A stretch of DNA of 64,000 nt from Gambelia wislizenii (taxonomy: Eukaryota > Chordata > Lepidosauria > Squamata > Crotaphytidae), in contig JAUMIR010000001.1 in the NCBI GenBank assembly GCA_030847615.1, positions 441,928,687 to 441,992,686 of the forward strand, read 5' to 3'. How positions within the stretch are numbered: the stretch's first letter is position 1; every line of letters begins with the position of its first letter. The translations under genes were made by a program, and so were the position numbers. Shown here one piece after another: positions 53,135-64,000 of the stretch. The notes beneath the pieces are model-generated. The model worked only from the letters and a program-made list of their open reading frames with translations, did not search any database and was not told where the DNA came from.

Positions 53135-56100
53135 ATTCTTAGACATTTTGTTTCTTATTCTACATGGACAGGTTTATTTCCTAATATTCAGGGTTCAGGA
53201 GCTTAAATTTCACAAAATATATACCCAAATTCATGTTTAGCCTGTAACACTGACAAATCACCACAGATAATGAACAGCTATGAGTGTTGAACATTAAAGG
53301 TATATATGTGGTAGTCATGTGTCTTAGCCTCTTGGTCAGGTGTACACAATTACAAAAACAAAACAAAACACCTTCAGTGTTGGCCACCTCCCATGTACAA
53401 ATAGTAAAGAGTGAAAAACTATATAGAAAGTCCAACTATCTGAACTAGGTTCTAATGAGCAATATACCTATTACTATATTGTTGTAAACTCATTTCTTTC
53501 AGAATCCCACTAACTTGAGCACCATAAATGTAATGGGAAAAATCACAAAACAAACTCTACTGGTAGCAGTGTACTTTTGACACAACAGAATCAGCAAGAT
53601 GGCAACAGCCATAGGGACTAATAACAGGAGCAGCCAGTTTAAACATCATTATATTTACATCTCTCCTTTTCTTTCCAAGTATCCCAAGGAGGGTTACAAA
53701 TACTGTTCTTCCTCCTCATTTTACCTTCACAACAAAGCTGTGAGGAAGTTAGGCTAAGAATCAATGACTAACACAAAATCATCTAGTGAGCTTCATGGCT
53801 GTGTGAGGACTAGACTGGATTTCCTGAATCCCAATACAACACACTTGCAGTACACTGACTGCAAGAAAGGGGCCTCAAATTCACATTCTGCCCTGGCCCT
53901 CTCAGTGTCTTTAAAAGGTCCTGCATAAGATGAAAGATGTTGGATAGGAAAATGGTCTCACCTGTTAAGTTTCAGTTCAATATTATTCAGAGGCATATCC
54001 TGCAGGAACACCTGCAGTCCTAAATAACATTTCAGCTGCTAGAGAAACAACTAGATAATATAAACTGAACAAAAACATATCATACGTATGTTATTTCAGG
54101 CCCACATACTTCTCTAAAAATGCTATAAGTGTCAAAGATTTCACTTGCAAGGTAAAATAAGCAAATTCTGGCAGTAACATAAACTGTTTGAATAATTACT
54201 CGGGGCTATGCTCTTGTTGCTACAGTTGATACCACTGGAAGGTTTTAAAAAAATGCCTGACTCTAAAAATGCATCCCATTTCACAAATACGCATTGCATT
54301 AATCATACATATTGCTGGCATTTAAAACATTTCTAAAATATTCAGTCTTTTAGGTAATCTTACTTATGATCTAACATTGCTTTTGGAGTCATGCTCTCAT
54401 TATGTGAAACTTTAAAAAGTGATACGTTTCAAAGTCACAAGAACATATCCTTCTAATAAAAAAGAGCATGTTCTCATTTTTAAAGTTAAGAATTAATATG
54501 TACAGTGAGAGGCTACAGCTGTAAAGAATTTTCCTTTAAAAAACACATTAAATTTATCCCAGAACACTATGAAATCAAAGTGTGTCAAGTGTGATTCACA
54601 AAACAGTAAAACTGGAATAACCATACTTGGCCCCACTGGAACCAAGGGATACAAAAATACACATAAATTCTAGCTGAATTCAACCCTTCAGCTCTTTTGT
54701 ATTTCCAAGTGGTATAAACCAATCATGCTAAATCAGCAGAGGTCAAGGCATACTAAATCCAATAATAGGTGCAAACTGAAATTTACCTAATAACCAAAAC
54801 ATTCTATTTGACAGTTCTTCTCTGAGGGAAAACTTGGCATTAAAAATAGTATTAAGTATACTATAAAAATAGGGTTTTTAAAATCCATCTCCTTCCTCAT
54901 CTGCTTGCAACAAACTCCCCATTCATTTACAATATACAAGTTTGATAGGGTATAGACATAATAGTTATTGAGCAACGTAGCTGGCTAGAAAATGCTGCCC
55001 AGTCTACATGATGCCATGTTGTCAGAATCATCACAAAACACTAGGCTGAACTGCAGACTACCATTTAAAGGCTGTCATTAAAAGAATTTCTCAACATCAT
55101 TCTTTTTGAAAAAGAAGAATCATTTTCTGGTCAGGATGATTGTTGTACATTTTACTAATCTGAATCTGTGTATGCTTGTGTGTGTGCGCGCGCGTGCGCT
55201 TTGGGGGCTGCTGTTCAATTTTATTGAAATCCATAGTTCAGGCTGTTAGTATGCTGTTTGTGGCCTAGTCTTATGCATGCTTATTGAGAAGTTCGTCCTC
55301 GTTTATTCAGTGGGTGTTATAGCTAATCAAAGTCAAATAGAATTGCAGCTGTCTTGATTATGAGAGAGAGACAGACAGACAGACAGAGAGCTGCCAAGCT
55401 ATAATAGAAAGAAGTGTCCAGGGAGGTAAGAAACAGATCTGTTGGCATTTAGTTTTTATGGAATGCCAATCCACACCTTCCTCCACTAGCACAGTGTGTA
55501 GGAGTCCAGCCTTATATCCTATCAGGGGCCATTTAGCTTCAGCCAGGCAGCATTTTCAGTCAGCCCCAAATCAACTTAAGTGTGGAATATCTTTCTTCTA
55601 CCATATGCAAGTTAGTGCTGGTGTTTGATTTTACCATGCAGGATATTTATTCACATGTTTGGTTTTGGTTTTTTAAAGCTCCAAATTCCTTTATCAGGAT
55701 GGATTAAGAAATTCTAACTATGCATTACTACTTCTGGCTTCTGTACAAAGCACACTTTTGAACCAAAAATACTGATTTTCTAAAAGCAACATGTATTCTT
55801 AAATCAATACTTTACAATTAATAGGACTGATAACTGTTTTGTCTGTATTATTTCCACTATTTCTGGAAACAGCATCATCCACACAGAAAAGGGAAGTATC
55901 AGTAGATTTGGGGGAATCTTGAGGTTTCTAGAAATATTTACAAAAAAATATTTTTTAAAAAAGAAGCAAAAACCTTAAAGTCAGCTCTGAAACCATACAG
56001 TAACAACTGAGTATCCTCAGTGGAATGCTGATTCATTGAGTAGAAAAGAAAAAGAGAATGGAATACATTGGGAAGGGGCACTAAAGGGAAGCACTGCTGG

Positions 56101-56600
56101 AATGTTTTGCCTTAGGTCTGACTTGTTTAAAATGATAATCAAACTTATTGTAGAGAAGCAAAGGACATTCACTCCAGTTCACCTGCAGAACAGAACAAGT
56201 AAAGTCACTTTAACAAAGGACTTTTAAAAGGACTCAGACTACACATTGTCTGTTAAGCAATTTGTAATGTTTTCCTTCCCTTTTTTAGGGGGAGGAAATC
56301 CATCTAAAAAAGAAAATGCCTAAAACCTAAATCCCATCTAGCAGTTGTTGAGCTAGTTATAGACCTGGAGAATTCATAACTTTAGATATATTGTGTGTGA
56401 GTGAAAGCCTCTCTTCAAAGTTGTATAAAAATACAGTAAAAACGTTTTAAAGTTGTTTGTAGAAATATTGAACATTTGGACGCCTGGAAAAGAAACATTT
56501 GAAAGCATCAAGTGTCTGGCATTGATATCTTATACAGAAGCAACCATCTTCTTCTTTTCCTTAAGTGAAGAGCGATTGGTCTCTCTTTTTTTTTTTTTTT
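53135..56600. other. No gene seen; simple repeats near 55.2-55.4 kb
   Basis: 3.5 kb of AT-rich unique sequence with no convincing frame. A TG/CG run (tgtgtgtgcgcgcgcgtgcg) lies at 55179-55198 and a GA/GACA run (gagagagagacagacagaca) at 55362-55390. Confidence 0.45.
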
Positions 56601-56641
56601 TGGACAGAAGTGGGCAAAGTGCAGCCAATGGCCCTCATGTG

Positions 56642-56674
56642 GCCCCTCACAGCTCTTCAGGAGCTGTGAGGGGC
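56642..56674. other. Perfect 14-bp hairpin
   Basis: gcccctcacagctc, loop ttcag, gagctgtgaggggc. It lies in a repeat-like segment that starts gtgggcaaagtgcagccaat. In a vertebrate this is probably the arm of a decayed transposon, not a terminator. Confidence 0.5.
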
Positions 56675-57063
56675 TTTTTAACCCTCCAGGGTTAAAAAAT
56701 GCTTCCCCCAAACACTTTATAGAGGATATGGGGGGGATTTTCCATATATCTGGACCCCACAGGCCATTTTAGTCCCAGGAGAGCCCATTTTAAAAAAACA
56801 GGAATTAAACTCAAAGTGACTTCCTAAAACGGCCAGGCGAGATCAAAAATGTGGTGAAAATATCCTCCACACAGGCTAAAGTAGAGGGTATTTGGGGCCA
56901 AAAATTTGCATTTTTGTGAGGAGGTGGAGGTCTCTCATTCATAGGGTCACCATAAGTCAAATTCAACTTAGTTAACAACAAAGCAGCTCTCTATGGTCTC
57001 CAGGGAAACCAATGCATCCTCCCCCAACCCCTATCATTTTGCCACCCATTTTAGGAGCTTAAG

Positions 57064-57190
57064 ATATTTATTTATTTTATTTTTATTTATTAAAATATTT
57101 ATACCACACCCTATATCAAGAGATGTCAGGGTGGCTGCAATAGCATTAAAAGGAGTTAAGAGGCTAAAAAATAATAATAATAAAAAATTA
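57064..57190 (-). mobile_element. LINE 3' tail remnant (uncertain)
   Basis: tatttatttattttattttt then ataccacaccctatatcaag and atgtcagggtggctgcaat resemble a reversed LINE/SINE 3' end of the L2 type (gtaagccaccctga...gtataaata). Strongly decayed. Confidence 0.35.
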
Positions 57191-57214
57191 ATGACTTGGT
57201 TCTGCCAAGGTCAG

Positions 57215-57350
57215 GTTTGGGCAATTCGTGGTCCTCCAGATGTGGCTCAGAACTGTAACTCCCATGTGCTCTCAATAGTGGGTAAGTTGACTAGGGCTGA
57301 TGGGATTTGCAGACCATCAGAACTAGAGGGCTATCTGGCCCTGCCCTACA
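57215..57350. mobile_element. Palindromic MITE, decayed
   Basis: gggcaattcgtggtcctcca then gatgtggctcagaactgtaa and ctcccatgtgctctc on the left. On the right gctgatgggatttgcagacc and atcagaactagagggc, an imperfect inverted copy. A type common in sauropsid genomes. Confidence 0.45.
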
Positions 57351-57459
57351 AATTCTCCTGGGACATACTAATGAATGCTCCAACTCAGCTGGCTGGTGAT
57401 GATGATAAATTGTTAAAAATATAATTCAGTGAGAGTGAAACATTCACAGTCCTCAAGTC

Positions 57460-57678
57460 CAGTTGTCCCTCCATATGCACGGATTTGGTATCCATGGATT
57501 TAAGTATTCTTAAAAAAATAATAATCTAAAAAGCAAACTTTGATTTTGCCATCTTATATAAGAGACACCATTTTGCTATGCCATTGCATATAATGGGACT
57601 TGAGTATTCACAGATTTTGGTATCCAAGGGGGAGGGGGGTCCTGGAACCAAACCCTAGTGAATATGAAGGGACAACTA
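57460..57678. mobile_element. Tigger-like MITE, inverted orientation
   Basis: Starts cagttgtccctccatatgca and ends gtgaatatgaagggacaact(a), followed by TA. The internal ataagagacaccattttgct and attgcatataatgggacttg are the reverse of the 178-398 element. Length 219 bp. Confidence 0.75.
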
Positions 57679-57679
57679 T

Positions 57680-59088
57680 AAATACAAATTGCAGAAAGTT
57701 ATCAATTTAAAGTGCAGTCCTGTGGTCCCTATGATGCTGGCTGGAGTGCCATCAGAAACCAGATCACAACACAAATAGTCACACAATTCTATCAGTACAA
57801 GACATGGAAATAGTTTCTGTATCAGGTGAGGACCAAAATTTAAGATCCAAAGCTCCTTCAGACAGGGATACTGCCCCTGGCAACAGTATAATGCAGGAGT
57901 AGGCAAACATAATGGGTCTGGAGGCCAATTTTCTACTTCTGAGCCCCTATAAGACCAAGACTGCTTGTTTTCTAACCCCCCTCCAAAAAAATTCCCAGCA
58001 CCATAAGTTCATTTCTAGCTTTGAAATGCAGGTTTATTAAATAAAGTAGGCTAGGAGGGAAAAGATTGGTGGGTTGCCCAGGGAGTCTGAAGGTGCCATG
58101 GGCCTTCCAAACAATCACGTGACCCCAGGCTGCACTCTGCCCATCCTGCTATAATGCTATGAAGAGAAAAGAATGGTTTCAGTTAAAGTGCAGGGCCAAA
58201 ACCAATGTCTCCCAAGTGATTTTTCAAAGCTCTGTATTGCAGCTATATCCAACAGAGCAATGTAAAGATGTGAAAAGCTGCCCTGTTCCTCCATTGTATT
58301 TCTTGCAATGTTTGTGGCCAGTGGCAGACTGGCCAGAATTTCAGATTGTCCAATGTCAAGTGGGCCCTCTGGGCCCCTGATGAAGTGGTCCCCCTTAAAC
58401 ATTAGACAATATGTTTAAAATGTTAATGACCTTTTAGTAGCTTGAAAATATAATAGAAGTTCCAACTTTATTAGTGTATGCAACTAAAATGTATGTTGTG
58501 CTACAGGCTGCCTTTTGCAGGCCAGGCTGGTGGACTGGACCCCTGGGTGGACTTTGTCTCTCTTGTGTGGAGGCTGGAAGGTAGACTGAGACCCCTGTGG
58601 GGTGGAAGCATGTGCCAGTAGGCTGGGGCCCCTGCCATTCCTCCCTTGGGAAGCAAAGGGTCATGATTGCTGATGCTGGCAGACCCCCTGCAGAGTAGAC
58701 CAGGCTCCCTTTGTCTCCTGGCAACCAACATTTTTAGACCCAGACCCACCGTTTGTGGCAAATTTGGTGGTAGACACCACAAAAACAGCATGTTTACATC
58801 AGTTACAGCAAGGGGGAAGGCAGCCTTGCCCTTTCATTTTCAGGGTATTACCAAAATAAAAGTAGTACATAAATAAGACTCTGTGCAGCCTTTTATGGTC
58901 AGTTTAACAATTTACATTTACATGGTACATGTTATGTGCCATGCCCAAAATCACGACTCATCATTGACATACAGTGTAATATTTTAAATTTTGGAGAAAA
59001 TTGAATATTATTGTATCTACTGTACAGTACTACTATACTACTATTATAGTATTACATTCTAAGAACAATCTTTACTAAATTGAACTAA
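57680..59088. other. No gene seen
   Basis: Unique sequence. Near 57895-57960 and 58110-58140 short phrases resemble the decayed gtgggcaa-type repeat. Frames at 58434-58876 have no domain. Confidence 0.4.
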
Positions 59089-59095
59089 AAGTAAT

Positions 59096-59593
59096 CTCTC
59101 TCTCTCTCTCTGGCTTTTCTTCACAAACGAAGATTCAGGAAGGACTCATCCCGCGCTTTCTGCAAGCACGCTTTTTTGGAATTGGATTTGTCCTTCGAGC
59201 CTGTGCAATGGATTTTTCTGGTGGAGCGCAGCGTGCACAGAACTGGCCTCACCCTTTAAACCAAAGGTTCATCTGCTGTGGCCTTGCAAGCATGGACGTA
59301 GCAGTGAGGTCCTCGGGCTGTAGGTTTGATTCGAGATTCCTTCTCTTAGATGGTTGATCTTACAGGGTTGGACGAGCACCATCAGCCCGGGTTTGGGATT
59401 AGAGTTTTCCTTCTCCTAGGACGGTTGCCATAATTGATGCCCCCTTGTCGTGGGAGAGAGGCTTGCGTACCCTAATGATGTTTTGAGCTATGCTGGCGGT
59501 GGCATAATAGCCAGTGGTAGGGTCTCCCATGCCAGACAGGTCAAAACCGAAGGGTCTGACAAAGAGCGTCAAAGGGCAGGATGGGCTCTCTAT
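59096..59593 (-). mobile_element. SINE-like retroposon sharing the 3' end of the 11045-family LINE
   Basis: Flanked by the direct repeat aagtaat (59089-59095 and 59594-59600). On the minus strand the 3' end reads cttgcagaaagcgcgggatg, agtccttcctgaatcttcgt and a (GA)n tail, matching the LINE 3' UTR at 12597-12650. The 5' two-thirds (59593-59170) matches the retroposon at 4458-4866 with one half in the other orientation. 498 bp, no protein frame. Confidence 0.75.
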
Positions 59594-59688
59594 AAGTAAT
59601 ATAGGTTAGTTTCAAAATCAATGTTGACTTTGATGACAACTGTAACTAATAACATAGTAGCTAAAATTAATATATTATAACTACTATA

Positions 59689-59895
59689 CAGGAGTCTCTT
59701 GGTATCCATTGGGGTTCGGTTCCAGAAATCCATGGATGATCAAGTCCCATTACATACAACGGCATGGTAAAATGGCCTCCATTATATAAAATGGCAAACA
59801 GCAAGGTTTGCTTTTTCGATTTTTTTTTTAATATTTTCTAGCTATGGCTAGTTGAGTCTATGGATACCAAATCCATGGATATGGAGGGCCAACTG
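59689..59895. mobile_element. Tigger-like MITE, TA duplication
   Basis: Starts caggagtctcttggtatcca and ends gatatggagggccaactg. TA lies at 59687-59688 and 59896-59897. Shares cattacatacaacggcatgg and gcaaggtttgctttt with the other copies; 207 bp. Confidence 0.7.
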
Positions 59896-59897
59896 TA

Positions 59898-62231
59898 TTA
59901 TAACATATTAATTATAACTACCAATAACATAGTTTTTGCCAAACAATTCATTTCATTTTTAATGGGACTATCTACTATAAGCAATAGGGCATTTCATTTT
60001 TAGATTATTATGTAAGTTTCAGCTACCATGACTAGTTTCCAGCAGGACAACTATTGTAACTATCTGGTGTTTTAATACTTAAAACCCAGTAAAATGAACT
60101 AATGAAAACCAATTAAGTTTTTAATTAAGCTGGAAAAAGGGCAACTTAATTAAATTTTTAAGCTATAATGGTTGTATTACATATAATGTATTAATGGTTG
60201 TATAATGTTCCTGTAGAATCAAGTTATTAATTAATTAAATGAGCCACACTGCTTAAAACCCCCCACATATTTTTATATTACCTACTTGGTTTATATCCAA
60301 TGTTTAGTTCACTTAATTTTTTGCATAAGCATTTCTCACTTTTTTTTCCTTGCTTTCCTTTCTTCCTTCCTTCCCTTCCCCCACAACCTTGGTACTGAGA
60401 AATTAAAAGGTTTAGGTCATAACTAGTAAGCTCAGCTTGGAAGGGGAGGATCCTCTTTGCATTCAGATGGCCCTCTCATGTTCTCACCAAAGACCTCATA
60501 AAGGTCCCAGGAAACTGAATTTTCTGAGAATTTTGCTGGACTCTACATGGGAATCAGTAAACAAAGTGAGATGATAAGGAGATAAGATTATGAGGGAGAG
60601 AGAAAGCAAAGGCAAGAGAAGGGTTATTGGTGAGGTGGAAGAAAAGTGGAATTTTCAAAAATGCATGCAAAACTAGCTGCTTCTTTCCAAAGCACAAAAG
60701 AGGTATGGTGGAGAGACGTAAAATAATTGACAGGATTTTTCTCCTTTACTCTACTACAGGTTTTAGTATAGTACTATAAATTAAATTTTAAAGCTATTTT
60801 CAAATTAACTTAATTGTAAAAAATGGTCCCTTCCATCATAAATGAAACTTCGTAGCTCATTAACCATTAAGGTGTTAACCTTTTCCCACCAACTTTCTTA
60901 TCTGCTGTTATTTAAACATAATTTACAGAACTTCTTTAAGACTCCCATTGAAATCAGTTGTATATACTTTAAAATGATCACAGGATTGTTCTCTTTGTTC
61001 AAAGAAGTGAAATATACAAAATTTTACCAGAGAAATGAAATATAAAATATTTATGGTCAGTATTATGGAAACCTTATTGAAATATTTTACCACTGGGGGG
61101 GGGGGAGAGAGAAAAGTTTATATGACATGGCAAATTTGCATTCAAATTCAAGTGACTTCAAAAATCTGTTTCTCATTTAACGTTCCAGCCAGAAACAACA
61201 TTTTCATATGTAAACAACTCTTGCATAACCAGAACTTTACTAGAATATAGATGGTTGCAACAAAAAAAAAATCTTCAAAATGTTACAAATGCTATTGAAC
61301 AAAGTGGCTTGTTGCAAAGATAAATCATTGATTAGTTTCTGCACCCCAACAGTCTCACTTATAAGGAAAGATTTTAAGGAAAATTTAATCTGGTGTCCAA
61401 ATATAACATTACTTTAAACATGAGGTCATCTAAACATCTGTCTCCAATATATCCATAGGGATTTAAATCAAAAGTCTGCTAAACATGTACAATCATTTAG
61501 AAAATAAATAACAGAACAAATTTAGTCTTGATTATGATTATCATGCATTTTAAGAGGAAACATTTATTCTAATAAGAAAAGTCTGAATTTAAAGTTTATT
61601 GACATTAAACTAAAATAGTTTCATACCAGGAATATGACATTGATTTATATTTACTCTTACTCTAAATAATACCCACTGTTTGATACTTGAGGAGCAATCT
61701 GTTCTTGGACAATTTTAATATGTGGGAGGAGGGCTGTATTCATGTCATATAATGGTGAAACATTCATTAATTCATTTAGAGCTTAAGAGGAAAATATGAT
61801 GTATGGGACAGATTCAGAAAGAGATGCTTCTGTGCTGTAAAGTGGTAGTGGGCGCTCAAACAGAGTGTTTCAGGGGTAATGTGGGAACCTGTTTGGATCC
61901 ATTGGATTCCAAGCCACTCCATTTCCACATGAAATTGCAGCACTCTTAGATGAAATAGGTATTTCTCTCCACTGATTTCAATAGGTGGAAAACTTTTTAA
62001 AACTGAGAAGCTTTGGAAGGAAAATCAGCACACCTATGCACCTGCTCCCCCTCACTTCACATCTGCTGACTTTTGAACTAACAGGATTTGGGATGGTGTG
62101 CTGGCTCCATGGCAAATGTCTCCTTCAACCCCATTTAGGACTGTTCTTCCCGTTAGTAAAAGTTTAACATTTTAACAACTATAAAAAAATTCTGCCCATT
62201 ACCTAATTCTGTAGTAGAGGGGGTGACTCTA
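59898..62231. other. No gene seen
   Basis: AT-rich unique sequence with a pyrimidine-rich patch (ccttgctttcctttcttcct) near 60350 and a g-run at 61097-61106. Confidence 0.45.
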
Positions 62232-62458
62232 CACCTGGCACCCATTCACACTACATAATTATAGTGCTCTTATTCCACTTTAATCACCATGGTTCCAGCT
62301 TATGAAATCATGGGACTTGCGATTAAGGAAGGGGCATTTAGAAGTTTCAACCACAGCACTCCAGTGCTTCATGAAATACAAACCCCACGTTTCTATAGGA
62401 TGGAATAATGGCAGCTAAAGTGGGAAATTAGTGGTATATTTGTCTAATGTGGATGGCC
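62232..62458. mobile_element. MITE with long imperfect inverted repeats
   Basis: Left: cattcacactacataattat then agtgctcttattccacttta. Right reversed: catccacattagacaaatat then accactaatttcccacttta. Arms about 40 bp with mismatches; about 225 bp in total. Confidence 0.55.
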
Positions 62459-62581
62459 CCGGTACAATCATACTTATTTCTCCTGCCAAAATCAGTGGGA
62501 CATAAGATCTTTTAAAAATACATAACACACTTCTAGCAGCAGTAGTAGCCCTATCTCTCTTCCACCATACTATTTAGACCA

Positions 62582-63510
62582 CAGGGTGCTATTTTGTCCC
62601 CGATGTTATTTAACATCTATATGAAGCCACTGGGTGAGATCATTCGGAGTTACGGAGCTGGGTGTTATCAGTACGCTGATGACACTCAGATCTATTTCTC
62701 CGTATCTCATTCGTCGACCTCGAATTCTGACGGCATCTCTTCTCTCAATGAATGTCTTCGGGCAGTAATGGGCTGGATGAGGAAAAACAGATTGAGACTG
62801 AATCCAGACAAGACGGAGGTGCTCACGGTAGTGGCCCCAAAACCAAGAATTGAGTTGCAACTTCCAGTCCTGGAGGGGTCACACTCTCCTCCAGTGACTG
62901 TGTTCGCAGTCTGGGGGTACTTCTCGACTCATCGCTCCGGATGACAAATCAGGTAAATGCGACAGTCAGGAGCGCTTGTTATCAGCTTCGGCTGATACGC
63001 CAGCTGCGCCCTTTTCTGGACGTAAGGGATCTTGAGACCGTTGTGCATGCGCTGGTAAACTCACATCTTGATTTCTGTAATGCACTCTACATGGGGCTAC
63101 CCTTGTGCTTGGTTCAGAAATTACAGCTGATACAAAATATGGCAGCCAGGCTTGTCTCTGGAACATCTAGGAGGGACCACATTACTCTGGTTTTGAGGTC
63201 CCTCCACTGGCTGCCTATCAGCTTCCGGGCCCAGTACAAGGTGTTGGCTATCACCTTTAAAGCCCTAAATGGCTTGGGTCCAAGCTATCTCAGGGCCCGC
63301 CTTCTCCCTTATAATCCTCCCCACGCTCTCTGGTCCTTTGGGAGGAATTTGTTGCAGTCACAAGATCTAGGCTTGCAGCCACCTCCCAAAGGGCTTCTCA
63401 GCTGTCGCCCCCAAATTGTGGAACGGCCTGCCGGGTGAGATCTGCCTATTGACATCATTAGACAGCTTTAAAAAGGCTGTCAAGACGGATCTCTTCAGGC
63501 AGGCTTTTCC
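62582..63510 (+). pseudogene. L2 ORF2 reverse transcriptase C-part, frameshifted
   Basis: First frame (to 62944): SPMLFNIYMKPLGEIIRSYG, CYQYADDTQIYFSVSHSS, WMRKNRLRLNPDKTEVLTVV. Second frame (62941-63438): NQVNATVRSACYQLRLIRQL, SHLDFCNALYMGLPLCLVQK, HWLPISFRAQYKVLAITFKA and LNGLGPSYLRARLLP. Frame changes near 62890 and 63360. YADD intact. Confidence 0.88.
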
Positions 63511-63772
63511 AGAATAGCTAATCCCAGCCTCAGGAACCCCCTTTGGAAGTTGATTCTGGAGCTCCTAACTGTTGCTGCTCGCTAGGAAGGGTTTTTAATA
63601 ACAATTGTATTATATGTTGATTTTAATTTGTATTGATTTAATAATGTTTTAAGGGGGGAAGGGATTTTGAGTTGTTATATATTATGTATTATTTTACTGT
63701 TGTAAGCCACCCCGATTGTTCGCAGAGGGGCGGGATATAAATAAATATTATTATTATTATTATTATTATTAT
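62582..63772 (+). mobile_element. L2 LINE 3' half
   Basis: Begins inside the reverse transcriptase (cagggtgctattttgtcccc = QGAILSP) and runs to the 3' UTR, the ccaccccgattgttcgcaga hairpin region and a (TTA)n tail at 63740-63772. Younger than the 21-kb copy. Confidence 0.9.
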
Positions 63773-63949
63773 AGCAAATGTGGCCCAGTAGTTGTGTGGA
63801 TGTTAACAGACTGCATCTCCAATAATCCTTCACCACTGTCTATGCTGAGCCTAATCTTCAGTTATGCATTATTCACACAAATTTCCTTATCAGAGGTAAT
63901 GATATGGAATACAGGCTTCTCAAGGATAGTAATAATCTTACTGTACTAA

Positions 63950-64000
63950 CATAATACCTTGAACATGCCCAATTTATTTGATTTTGGAAGCTAAACAAGA
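63950..64000 (+). mobile_element. 5S rRNA-derived SINE, cut by window end
   Basis: accttgaacatgcccaattt then atttgattttggaagctaaa and caaga follow the 5S rRNA head (CCTGAAC..GCC..ATCT..TCTGATC..GGAAGCTAAGCAGG). Only about 50 bp lie in the window. Confidence 0.6.

Noticed and set aside
56642..56674. Rho-independent terminator
   Set aside because: The hairpin is not followed by a meaningful T tract and the genome is eukaryotic.

Overview
This window is nuclear DNA of a vertebrate, and its repeats point to a squamate reptile, most likely a lizard. The evidence is the combination of CR1 LINEs ending in ATTCTATG repeats, full-length L2 LINEs, RTE-BovB pieces, Sauria-type tRNA-derived SINEs, a SINE headed by 5S rRNA sequence, and many pogo/Tigger-like short DNA transposons with TA target duplications. 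I found no host protein-coding exon, rRNA gene or tRNA gene that I could defend. Every long reading frame I can identify belongs to a retrotransposon or is an artefact of tandem repeats.

Layout. 0-5 kb: an L1 tail, then a nearly full-length degraded CR1 on the minus strand, then a short retroposon with a perfect 12-bp target duplication. 5-20 kb: mostly unique sequence with two copies of an LTR-like repeat (5.3-6.0 and 17.4-18.0 kb), a Sauria SINE, several MITEs and a LINE of unassigned clade at 11.0-12.6 kb. 20-23.3 kb: a GC-rich Tigger-like fragment, a SINE inserted in a SINE, an L2 tail, a decayed hammerhead-ribozyme segment of Penelope type, and a LINE copy split by a clean solo LTR. 23.5-29.1 kb: a nearly complete two-ORF LINE on the minus strand whose 1125-residue ORF2 is open. 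29.6-30.4 kb: a 69-bp tandem array of exact period.

32.5-33.6 kb: the 11-kb LINE family again, split by a CR1. 36.1-38.8 kb: a three-level nest, in which a TIR transposon is interrupted by an L1, which is interrupted by a Tigger-like element swollen by a GC-rich hairpin/G-quadruplex minisatellite. 40.2-43.8 kb: an L2 with an uninterrupted 1026-codon ORF and tandem 5'-UTR monomers. 43.8-50.5 kb: what looks like one RTE-BovB element broken into four collinear pieces by L2, Tigger-like and CR1 insertions. 52.0-52.75 kb: a head-to-tail train of three SINEs, the last 5S-derived. 53-64 kb: mostly unique AT-rich sequence with MITEs, a second copy of the short retroposon (59.1-59.6 kb) and an L2 3' half (62.6-63.8 kb).

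The functional logic is retrotransposition. LINE ORF2 proteins (endonuclease plus reverse transcriptase) would act on their own RNA and on SINEs that share their 3' ends: BovB for Sauria-type SINEs, and the unassigned LINE for the 59-kb retroposon. Only the L2 at 40.5-43.6 kb and the ORF2 at 23.6-27.0 kb keep long intact catalytic frames. Coordinates of repeat edges are by eye and may be off by a few to some tens of bases unless a target duplication is stated.
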